Source: Prevotella sp. (GTDB taxonomy: Bacteria > Bacteroidota > Bacteroidia > Bacteroidales > Bacteroidaceae). Taken from it: 32,131 nt of DNA. The stretch lies in assembly GCA_017474925.1 (NCBI GenBank), contig JAFVGN010000025.1:1-32131 (forward strand), in the 5' to 3' direction. Below the pieces are notes generated by a model. The model did not search any database. It was not told the origin of the DNA and was given only the letters and a program-made list of their open reading frames with translations. The translations under genes and the position numbers were made by a program. This document shows, one piece after another, positions 14,831-22,972 of this stretch (within the stretch, counting starts at the first letter, position 1; every line of letters begins with the position of its first letter).

Positions 14831-17800
14831 ATGACACGTAAAACCTTTTTATCCATCGCTATATTGCTCTTTTCTTTGGCTGTAGAGGCTAGCATCCCTG
14901 AAATCAAATTCCGTCGGCTGGATACTCGCAATGGCTTGTCAAACTCCCAGATAAACTGTGTCTTTCGCGATTCTCATGGCTTTGTATGGATAGGCACTGC
15001 ATACGGACTGAACCGCTATGACGGCTATCGCGTGAAGACATTCTTCTCAAATATGCGTGATACGACGACCATGCGCGACAACTACACCGACCAGATTATG
15101 GAGGACATAGACGGACGGTTGTGGCTGAAACAGGGTATGAACCATTGTGTTTACGATCCTGTTACGGAAAAGTTCGAGCGCAATCCAAACCGTTTGATAG
15201 AGAAGTTTATCAAAGGGCACGGTCCCATGGAGCGTATGTATATTGACAGCAAGAAAAACTTCTGGTTCAAGTTCTACGACGAGGGTATTGTGTTCTATAA
15301 TCCCCAGACAAAGAAAACCAGCGAGTTCAAATTAGGCTACGGTCCAAACGAGTTCAAATCGCACTATGGCATAGCGGCAATCGACAACTATAAGAACGGT
15401 ATTGCCGTGGTAACCTATACAGGAGAACTGGTCTTCCTGAATGGCGAGAAAGGTGTCATCGAACTCGAGGACACAAGGATGAAAGAGTCTGGTGCCCAGC
15501 AGAGTCAGAACTATAAGCTTAAAATAGATGAACAGGGCAACTACTGGGTGATAGCCGAGCTGTTTACTTGTGTTTACATGAAACAGGAGCAACGATGGTA
15601 CAACACTTTGCCGGAACTGTTGCGTGCGTGGGGTATCGAGAACGTTCCTGATGATATGCAGGTGTGGGACATTGTGATAGACCGTCATGGATGGCTGTGG
15701 GTGGCTACTGATCATTTGGGACTTTTCGTCATTGATCCGAAGGAACGTCAGATGCGCCAGTTGGTGAATAATAAGTTCGACGAGTCAAGCATCAGTGACA
15801 ATACTCCCCGTCAGATTTATATTGACCATTTGGGGATAGTTTGGATTTCCACCTACAAGAACGGTGTCAATGAATACAAGGAGGGTCTTGCCAGCATTAA
15901 GAGTCTGGAGAAACTGGGCGATATCAACACAGTAGTGGAAGACAAATATGGTAATTATTGGCTGGGAAGCAATACCGATGGTATCATCGTCTACGACCCC
16001 AAGACCGACGAGATAGTCAGTCACTACACCAAGGATAACAGCCCGATGATGGGTAACATCATGGTGGGCTCGTGCTTAGCCAGCGACGGTAGTATCTGGT
16101 TTGGCTCATATAATGGAGGACTGGTGCGCTGTATCCCTTCCAAGGAAGATCCCCAGAAGGCCACCATTGTCAACTGGCGTTCGACAGGAGATCCTGAGGG
16201 ACTTTCCACGAATAATGTGTGGAGTGTCACGGAGGACAAATGGCATCGTATTTGGTTAGCTACCTTGGGCGGTGGTATCCAGATGCTTGATTTGAAGACG
16301 GGAAAATTCCGCACATGGAACCAGAATAACTCAGGCTTGCCCAGTAACTATATGTCCAGTGTGTGGTGGATTAAGAAAGGATGGCTGATGGTAGGTACCA
16401 GCTGGTTCTGGTGCTTTGTCAATCCTGTGACAGGAAAAGTTGCCAACCGTGTGCTGCCGGAAACGGACTATCTTCCCTCGAATGTGGGCTCGACTAGTTG
16501 TGCCATAGAGGATTCGCGTGGACTGATCTGGCAGGGTTCTGCATCAGGAGCAACGGTCTATGACCAGCGTACCAAGCGCGTCTGGTTGCTTGACATGACA
16601 CATGGTCTCTTTGGTTCCAGCGTCTGCTCAATCATAGAAGACAAGGAACATACCATGTGGGTGGTCACTGACCATGGCGTGTCGAAAATCCTTCCTGAGA
16701 AACAAGAGGATGACACATGGGCATTCACCGTACGTAGCTATAACAATCGCGACGGACTGCAACAGGAAACCTACAATCAGCGTTCAACCTGTCTGACGCA
16801 CGATGGCCTGATATTGATTGGCGGACAGGGGGGACTGGATATCATCAATCCTAAGGCACTATCGGATGCGCAAAGTAAGGAACGCCCCATATTCAGTGGC
16901 TTGCAGTTATTTGATACTGATGTTCCTGTCGACAGGGAAATCGATGGCCGTGTCATCTTGGACGAGGCTCTTGACGTGTGCCGCGAGATTACCTTGCGCT
17001 ATAACGACCAGTTTACCATCCAACTGGCAAGCGATGCTGGTATCATCAACAACGGTAAGCGCTTTGTCTATACGCTGGAGGGCTTTAACGATAACTGGGT
17101 TAAGACCTCGGAACTGAATCCTAACATTACCTATAACTCGCTACGTGCCGGAAGCTATACGCTGCACGTGAGGATGCTTAACGATGACGGAACGTTTGGT
17201 GATGAAGAATCGACGTTGGAGATAACTATCCAGCCTGGTTTCTGGCGTACACGTTGGATGATAATGCTCTACTTGCTGGCCATAGCTGCCGCTGCGTGGT
17301 GGTGGCGTAAGCGATATATTAAGCGCCATAGCTTGCGTATGCAGGCAGAGACACTCCAGCGTGAGACGGAGAAGATGCAGTGGATGAGCGAGATGCGTAT
17401 GCAGATGATGTCTGAACAAGCTGCTTCCGCTTCTGCTGCTCCCAGTCCCAGTGAGGTCGTGCCTCAGCCAGAAGTTCTTCAACTGAATATGGTAGAGGAT
17501 GACTTGGTAAATGCCGTAAAGACCATCTGCAAGAATTTTGCAGCTACTCCGGAGGGTCAGAAAGCTAAAGTGAACTGCCGTTCGATAGTCGAAGAGATGA
17601 TGGTACGTTTCGATCATGATGAGCTGACCAAAGCCATGAATATCCTGCTTTCAAATTCGGTCAAATTCTCACCGGGCAATTGCCAGATTTCCGTCAATCT
17701 GGGACGTGGTGAGGATAACATGGCTATTGTCCAGGTTGCAGACAACAGTATAGGAATCCGTGATGAGTATAAGGCTACAGCTTTTGACCCCATGGTGGGG

Positions 17801-17962
17801 AGTGAAGGTATCGGACTGGATAAAGTGAAGAATATTATTGTGGCTCATGGTGGTTCTATCAGGTTGGAAGACAATCCTGGCGGTGGTACGGTCTTTATTT
17901 TCTCGTTGCCCATGGAACCGGAAATAGTCATTGAGGACGCTGTCTTGATGGACGAAGAATAG
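14831..17962 (+). CDS. Reg_prop/Y_Y_Y sensor with degenerate histidine-kinase domain
   Basis: A 1043-residue membrane sensor built like the periplasmic half of Bacteroides hybrid two-component systems. After a signal peptide (1-20) come about nine Reg_prop beta-propeller units, for example VWIGTAYGLNRYDG (52), WLWVATDHLGLFVID (288), YWLGSNTDGIIVYD (376), IWLATLGGGIQMLD (474) and ILIGGQGGLDIIN (661). A Y_Y_Y domain (about 735-800) and one membrane helix (808-825) follow. The cytoplasmic part is short: an Ala/Ser/Pro-rich linker (862-882) stands where the HisKA domain with the phosphoacceptor His should be. An ATPase-like domain follows with an N-box (LLSNSVKFSP), a G1 box changed to DNSIGI and a G2 box GSEGIGL. 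Receiver and AraC domains are absent. It is co-directional with the GH31 gene 58 bases downstream. Ligand unknown. Confidence 0.88.
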   Translation: MTRKTFLSIAILLFSLAVEASIPEIKFRRLDTRNGLSNSQINCVFRDSHGFVWIGTAYGLNRYDGYRVKTFFSNMRDTTTMRDNYTDQIMEDIDGRLWLKQGMNHCVYDPVTEKFERNPNRLIEKFIKGHGPMERMYIDSKKNFWFKFYDEGIVFYNPQTKKTSEFKLGYGPNEFKSHYGIAAIDNYKNGIAVVTYTGELVFLNGEKGVIELEDTRMKESGAQQSQNYKLKIDEQGNYWVIAELFTCVYMKQEQRWYNTLPELLRAWGIENVPDDMQVWDIVIDRHGWLWVATDHLGLFVIDPKERQMRQLVNNKFDESSISDNTPRQIYIDHLGIVWISTYKNGVNEYKEGLASIKSLEKLGDINTVVEDKYGNYWLGSNTDGIIVYDPKTDEIVSHYTKDNSPMMGNIMVGSCLASDGSIWFGSYNGGLVRCIPSKEDPQKATIVNWRSTGDPEGLSTNNVWSVTEDKWHRIWLATLGGGIQMLDLKTGKFRTWNQNNSGLPSNYMSSVWWIKKGWLMVGTSWFWCFVNPVTGKVANRVLPETDYLPSNVGSTSCAIEDSRGLIWQGSASGATVYDQRTKRVWLLDMTHGLFGSSVCSIIEDKEHTMWVVTDHGVSKILPEKQEDDTWAFTVRSYNNRDGLQQETYNQRSTCLTHDGLILIGGQGGLDIINPKALSDAQSKERPIFSGLQLFDTDVPVDREIDGRVILDEALDVCREITLRYNDQFTIQLASDAGIINNGKRFVYTLEGFNDNWVKTSELNPNITYNSLRAGSYTLHVRMLNDDGTFGDEESTLEITIQPGFWRTRWMIMLYLLAIAAAAWWWRKRYIKRHSLRMQAETLQRETEKMQWMSEMRMQMMSEQAASASAAPSPSEVVPQPEVLQLNMVEDDLVNAVKTICKNFAATPEGQKAKVNCRSIVEEMMVRFDHDELTKAMNILLSNSVKFSPGNCQISVNLGRGEDNMAIVQVADNSIGIRDEYKATAFDPMVGSEGIGLDKVKNIIVAHGGSIRLEDNPGGGTVFIFSLPMEPEIVIEDAVLMDEE

Positions 17963-17991
17963 AGAAGGCGGAACTTAAATGATACAATTAA

Positions 17992-18026
17992 TACAAAACA
18001 AATGAAATATTACAAAACAAATGAAA
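17992..18026 (+). repeat. 16-bp direct repeat over the GH31 start codon
   Basis: TACAAAACAAATGAAA occurs at 17992-18007 and again at 18011-18026. Both copies contain an ATG. The second is the GH31 start (18021). The first (18002) opens a 10-codon ORF (MKYYKTNEKS) in another frame, ending inside the GH31 gene. Confidence 0.8.
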
Positions 18027-20990
18027 AGTCTTAGGAAATTCATGACGGGAATACTGTCCATGAGTGTCTTGACATTAGTGGCAGCAGACTACACTGTGGA
18101 AGGACAGTTCATAACAATTCCCGTGAAGCAAGTGAAGGCAGACGGTGCCAAGTTGGTTCGCCTGCAGGTTGTAAACGACAACATCATCCGAGTGCAGGCA
18201 ACATCAGAAAATAAGCTGCCTGAGAAACAGAGTTTGATTATTGTGCAACAGTCTGCCAAGCCGAAATTCAGTGTTACGGATGGCGACATCGTTCGTGTGA
18301 AGGCTGCCAACGTTGAGGCGCGTGTTGACAAACAGACAGGTGCCATCGTTTTCTATGACGCTCAGGGGAGATTGTTGCTGAAAGAAGCAGAGAACGGTAA
18401 GTCATTCCAGAAGTTTCGTGTACCCGATAGGGAGATAGGCGTTGATGTGGCGAAGGTTCCGGAGTCCCAGCGTAACGGTCTTTCATGGAGACTGTTGTTT
18501 GACAGTCCTGCAGAAGAAGCGTTTTACGGCTTGGGACAACATCAGTCGGAAGAGCTGAACATGAAAGGCCTGAATGAGGATTTGTTCCAGTATAATACAA
18601 AAGTCAGTGTTCCTTTTGTGTTGTCAAGCATGAACTATGGCTTGTTATGGGATTCTTATTCTTATTGCCGTTGGGGAAATCCTGAGGACTATCTGCAATT
18701 GGGACGTGCCTTTAAGATTTTTGACAAAAACGGCAAGGAAGGACATCTGACAGGTACCTATACGGACAGGGATGGTAAGCGCATTGTGCGCGATGAGGAC
18801 TCCATTTATTATGAGTTCGATTGCCCTGCAACTTCACAGCTGGCCAATCAGACAGAGCCTGGCGGTATCAAGAACCTGCCAAAAGGGTTTAAGTTGAATG
18901 GTTCTACAGTGGTTTACGAGGGTTATATCGAGACACTTGAAGCCCTGAAAGAGTTTCAATATCATTTCATACTCTACTATGCAGGGTATATTAAGGTATA
19001 TATCGGTGGACAGGAAGTTGTGCCGGAGCGTTGGCGTACTGCATGGAACCCCAATACCTATAAGTTCCGTAAAGTGTTAACTGGCGGAAAGCGTTATCAT
19101 TTGCGCGTAGAATGGCAGCCTGACGGTGACGTTTCATATTGCGGCCTCCGTGTGGCCAAGCCCAACAAAGACCAGAATAAGCTTTCTGTGTGGAATGAGA
19201 TGGCAAAGGATATGGATTATTACTTCATCGCAGGTGAGAATGCTGATGAGGTCATCTCTGGATATCGGACATTGACGGGAAAAGCTCCTGTCTATCCAAA
19301 ATGGGCCTTGGGCTTCTGGCAGAGCCGTGAGCGATACAAGACTTCTGCTGAAATAGAGGATAACTTGTCAGAATTCCGCAAACGTCAGATTCCTATAGAC
19401 AATATTGTGCAGGATTGGAACTATTGGAAGGAGGACCAGTGGGGCTCTCACCAGTTTGAGGCTTCACGCTATCCCGATCCGCAAGCGATGTTGGACAGTG
19501 TTCATGCTATGGGTGGACGCTTCATGATTTCCGTTTGGCCCAAGTTCTATTGCAATACGGACAATTACAAGGAAATCGACCAAAATGGCTGGATGTACCA
19601 TCAAGCCGTTGTGGATGACATCCACGACTGGGTAGGTCCGGGCTATGTGGGCTCGTTCTACGATGCCTATTCTGCCGGTGCCCGCAAGATGTTCTGGCGT
19701 CAGATGGACGAGAACCTGTTCTCAAAATATAAATATGGTATAGACGCTTGGTGGATGGATGCCTCAGAGCCGAACGTACGCGACTGTACGCCAATGTGGT
19801 ATCGCAAAGCACTCTGTGGACCTACCGCTTTGGGTACGTCAACAGAGTATTTCAATGCCTATAGCATCGTCAATGCTGATGCCATCTACAATGGCCAACG
19901 TTCCGTTAACCCCAACCAACGTGTATTCTTGCTGACACGTAGTGGTTTTGCTGGTGAACAGCGCTATTCGACAGCCACATGGAGTGGTGATATTGGTACC
20001 CGTTGGGAGGATATGCGGGCTCAGATGACGGCGGGACTGAACTACTCGGCATCGGGACTGCCCTTCTGGGGTATGGATCAGGGCGGCTTCTGTGTGGAGA
20101 GTCGCTATGTGGCAGCTCAACAGTTGTACGACCGCATGAAGGTGGAGAATGAAGACCTGAAGGAGTGGCGTGAGCTGCAGGCCCGTTGGAGCCAGTTCGG
20201 CTGCTTCATACCCCTGTTCCGTGTACACGGCCAGTGGCCTACGCGTGAAATCTGGAATATCGCACCCGACGACCATCCTGCCTACAAGTCGTTTGTCTAC
20301 TATGACAAGTTGCGCTACCGTCTGATGCCTTATCTCTACTCTATGGCCGGATGGGTTCATTTCGATGACTATACCATGATGCGTCCGTTGGTGATGGACT
20401 TCGCAAACGACAATAACATATATGACATCAAGGACCAGTGGATGTTTGGGCCGGCACTGATGGTTTGTCCCGTAGGTTATTACAAAGCCCGCAACCGTAG
20501 CGTCTACTTCCCTGATGGTGGATGGTACGACTTCTATACGGGTGAGAAGGTGATAGAGGGCTGTAATATCGACAGCACGTCCAGTCGCAGACTCATCGTC
20601 GATGCTCCTTACGAGCGCATCCCCGTTTTTGTGCGTGAGGGTAGCATCATTCCCTTCGGTCCGGAGATTCAGTATTGCGACGAGAAGCCTGCCGAACTCA
20701 TTACCCTTTACGTTTATGGCGGTGATGACGGTCATTTCCAGCTGTACGAGGACGAAGGTACCAACTACAACTATGAAAAGGGCAAGTATGCGACCATAGA
20801 TATTTCCTACGACGATGCGGCAAAGACGCTTACATTGGGAAAGTGTAAAGGTTCTTTCAAGGGTATGTTGAAAAAACGCCAGTTCAACATAGTCTATGTT
20901 ACCAAGGACAACCCCCAGGAACTTACATTCACACCGAAGTCTGCTTTGCAGATTTCTTATGACGGCAAGGAGGTTAAGGTCAATTTGTAG
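18021..20990 (+). CDS. GH31 alpha-xylosidase/alpha-glucosidase with PA14 insert
   Basis: A 989-residue secreted GH31 enzyme. Residues 1-21 are a Sec signal. An N-terminal beta-sandwich runs to about 225, then a PA14-like insert (about 230-380, with FILYYAGYIKVYIGG), then the catalytic barrel. The nucleophile is D580 in WWMDASEP and the acid/base is D657 in TWSGDIGTRWEDM. C-terminal beta domains follow. A PA14 insert at this place is the architecture of xyloglucan-type alpha-xylosidases characterised in Bacteroides ovatus and Cellvibrio, so release of alpha-1,6-xylose from xyloglucan oligosaccharides is the best guess; alpha-glucosidase activity cannot be excluded. The degenerate sensor lies directly upstream and a terminator follows at 21010. 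Confidence 0.9.
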   Translation: MKSLRKFMTGILSMSVLTLVAADYTVEGQFITIPVKQVKADGAKLVRLQVVNDNIIRVQATSENKLPEKQSLIIVQQSAKPKFSVTDGDIVRVKAANVEARVDKQTGAIVFYDAQGRLLLKEAENGKSFQKFRVPDREIGVDVAKVPESQRNGLSWRLLFDSPAEEAFYGLGQHQSEELNMKGLNEDLFQYNTKVSVPFVLSSMNYGLLWDSYSYCRWGNPEDYLQLGRAFKIFDKNGKEGHLTGTYTDRDGKRIVRDEDSIYYEFDCPATSQLANQTEPGGIKNLPKGFKLNGSTVVYEGYIETLEALKEFQYHFILYYAGYIKVYIGGQEVVPERWRTAWNPNTYKFRKVLTGGKRYHLRVEWQPDGDVSYCGLRVAKPNKDQNKLSVWNEMAKDMDYYFIAGENADEVISGYRTLTGKAPVYPKWALGFWQSRERYKTSAEIEDNLSEFRKRQIPIDNIVQDWNYWKEDQWGSHQFEASRYPDPQAMLDSVHAMGGRFMISVWPKFYCNTDNYKEIDQNGWMYHQAVVDDIHDWVGPGYVGSFYDAYSAGARKMFWRQMDENLFSKYKYGIDAWWMDASEPNVRDCTPMWYRKALCGPTALGTSTEYFNAYSIVNADAIYNGQRSVNPNQRVFLLTRSGFAGEQRYSTATWSGDIGTRWEDMRAQMTAGLNYSASGLPFWGMDQGGFCVESRYVAAQQLYDRMKVENEDLKEWRELQARWSQFGCFIPLFRVHGQWPTREIWNIAPDDHPAYKSFVYYDKLRYRLMPYLYSMAGWVHFDDYTMMRPLVMDFANDNNIYDIKDQWMFGPALMVCPVGYYKARNRSVYFPDGGWYDFYTGEKVIEGCNIDSTSSRRLIVDAPYERIPVFVREGSIIPFGPEIQYCDEKPAELITLYVYGGDDGHFQLYEDEGTNYNYEKGKYATIDISYDDAAKTLTLGKCKGSFKGMLKKRQFNIVYVTKDNPQELTFTPKSALQISYDGKEVKVNL

Positions 20991-21009
20991 GAATAATTTG
21001 TAGTAAAAT

Positions 21010-21044
21010 TAGTGGTAGTCCTAAAAAACTGCCACTATTTTTTT
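21010..21044 (+). terminator. GH31 terminator
   Basis: TAGTGGTAGT pairs with ACTGCCACTA (one G-T pair) over an 8-base loop, followed by seven T. The end of the T run is also the start of the -33 box of the next promoter. Confidence 0.8.
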
Positions 21045-21072
21045 GTCCTTTCCACATTTTGTGTTATCTTTG
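21042..21072 (+). promoter_or_regulatory. promoter of the TPR histidine kinase
   Basis: TTTG at 21042-21045, a 19-base spacer, then TATCTTTG at 21065-21072. It directly abuts the GH31 terminator. The ATG at 21092 is 19 bases after the box. Confidence 0.75.
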
Positions 21073-21091
21073 CAATCAAAACCACTAACTG

Positions 21092-22855
21092 ATGAACAAA
21101 ATTCGACTATATTATATACTGGGGGGTATTTTCTTGTTGCTTTTTTGGACAAGCCCTGTTCTGGCAGCCGATGAGCCCACTTATAAGGAAACCCCTGAAT
21201 ACCAGTTCTTGCGCGACTCCATGCATAATGCTTTTAACACGGGTGACAGTTCTCATTTCTTTGTGGCTGTCAAAGCGTTAGAAGACTACCTGCTCAAGCA
21301 AGGAGATTTGCATGCCTATTACACCCAACGTTGTAACGAAATTGTTTTCCAGCTGAATCGCCAGCGCGTTTTTGAAGCCTATAAACTTGCTACTGAATTA
21401 TCCAAGGAACTGACAGAACGTAAACTCGACAAAGAGATGTATATGGCCATTAATATGATGGGCCATATCTATCGGTATAGTGGCAATAAGGAAAGTGCCA
21501 AGCAGTGTTTTTGGGAAGTTATTCGTCGTATGGAGAAGGAAGGCTATATCGAGAGTCAGTCATCCATATACATGAATCTGGTGAATATCTATATGGATGA
21601 AGACCCCAAAGAGGCGTTGAAACTGATTGATAAAGCCGCATCCATAGCCAGCAAGACAAGGCCGGAACGATTGTTCGACATCGAGGCACGACGTACACTC
21701 GCATACTATGTCTTAAATGACAAGGAGCGTTTCCTGAAAGGCTATCAGGCATATAAAGAGGGCGAGGAAAAGGGCTTGACCTCTGTTCATGGCCGTACGA
21801 TGGAAATCTATTATCTGGCCAGTCAGGGCAAAACGGATGAAGCCATACAACTGGCAGCAGAAATCGCAGAAGACCCCTATGAAACTCAGGCTGACATCTA
21901 TGCCAAAGCCGGACGTTGGGAAGAGGCTTTCAAGGCTTTGAAGCTCGGTGCAGAAGAGAGCGATTCTATTAATAGCGTTATCCTGTCAAGTTCAATGCAA
22001 GACATTCAGCGGGAGTTAAGGCTATATGAAATGAAGCGCCAGTCTGAGCGTCGCAGGTTCTATGCTATGATTGCTATTGCCAGTCTGCTGTTGCTGTTGG
22101 TCATTGCTTTGGTCTATATCGTTCAAAGTCGTCGCCGCCATTTGAGCGAGATGAAGGATGCTTACCAGAAAATACTCGAATCCGATAAGATGAAGACGGC
22201 TTTTATTCAGAATGTGAGCCATGAGGTACGTACACCTCTTAATATTATTAGCGGTTTCGCCCAGGTTCTCGCAATACCCAACAACAACGTCTCACAAGAA
22301 GAACGCCGTCATATAGCCGATACCATGATGCACAATACGCGTATCATCACGACGATGATTAACGAGGTGTTGGATATGTCGGATAGTGAGAGTGCCAATA
22401 CGTTGGCTTTGGTGCCGATGCCTTGCAATGAAGTCTTGAAAAAGGTTATCAAGGATTTTTGTAAGGAGATGGTTGTTCCTGAGGAGAGACTGCGTTTTGA
22501 GACGACTCTAAACGATGATTTCACGATTCTTACGCAGGAAGTACTGCTAAAACGAATCATCACCCCCTTGCTTGACAATGCGGTAAAGAACACCAAGGAA
22601 GGTGACATTGTCATCAAGACTACTGCTTCCGACAGTCAATTGCAAATTATGGTTGAGGACAAAGGTAGTGGTATTCCTGCTAAAGAGGCTGAACATATTT
22701 TCGAGCGTTTCGTAAAGCTGGATACTTTCAAGCAGGGACTTGGGTTGGGACTGACATTCAGCCGTATGATGGCACGTAGAATTGGGGGTGATGTCGTCTT
22801 GGATACGATGTACTCTGGTTCTGGTGCTCGTTTTGTCGTCAAGCTTCCAATTTGA
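21092..22855 (+). CDS. TPR-containing sensor histidine kinase
   Basis: A 587-residue membrane histidine kinase. A signal peptide (1-25, ending VLAA) leads to a periplasmic helical region with TPR-like pairs (about 55-300). One membrane helix is at 325-344, followed by a coiled linker. The HisKA motif FIQNVSHEVRTPL places the phosphoacceptor at H377. The ATPase domain is complete: N-box LLDNAVKNT (N496), G1 EDKGSGI (D523), F-box IFERFVK and G2 GLGLGLTFS. No receiver or DNA-binding domain is attached and no response regulator gene is in the window. It lies between GH31 and GH2 genes, which suggests, but does not prove, a role in glycan sensing. Confidence 0.92.
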   Translation: MNKIRLYYILGGIFLLLFWTSPVLAADEPTYKETPEYQFLRDSMHNAFNTGDSSHFFVAVKALEDYLLKQGDLHAYYTQRCNEIVFQLNRQRVFEAYKLATELSKELTERKLDKEMYMAINMMGHIYRYSGNKESAKQCFWEVIRRMEKEGYIESQSSIYMNLVNIYMDEDPKEALKLIDKAASIASKTRPERLFDIEARRTLAYYVLNDKERFLKGYQAYKEGEEKGLTSVHGRTMEIYYLASQGKTDEAIQLAAEIAEDPYETQADIYAKAGRWEEAFKALKLGAEESDSINSVILSSSMQDIQRELRLYEMKRQSERRRFYAMIAIASLLLLLVIALVYIVQSRRRHLSEMKDAYQKILESDKMKTAFIQNVSHEVRTPLNIISGFAQVLAIPNNNVSQEERRHIADTMMHNTRIITTMINEVLDMSDSESANTLALVPMPCNEVLKKVIKDFCKEMVVPEERLRFETTLNDDFTILTQEVLLKRIITPLLDNAVKNTKEGDIVIKTTASDSQLQIMVEDKGSGIPAKEAEHIFERFVKLDTFKQGLGLGLTFSRMMARRIGGDVVLDTMYSGSGARFVVKLPI

Positions 22856-22930
22856 GGCCGATGTGGTCACGATAGCTGTCGTTTTTTGCAAATTCCTTAG
22901 GAAAGATGCCGTAATATTAAGGGATTTTTG

Positions 22931-22938
22931 TAACTTTG
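22931..22938 (+). promoter_or_regulatory. -7 promoter box of the GH2 gene
   Basis: TAACTTTG matches the -7 consensus, 34 bases before the ATG at 22973. No TTTG is found 19-21 bases upstream. Confidence 0.5.
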
Positions 22939-22972
22939 CGCCAAATTTTGCAAAATCATTTTGTCTTTCCAT

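Noticed and set aside
19839-20735. 298-codon minus-strand ORF within GH31
   Set aside because: Lies wholly inside the conserved catalytic and C-terminal part of GH31 and shows no recognisable motif.
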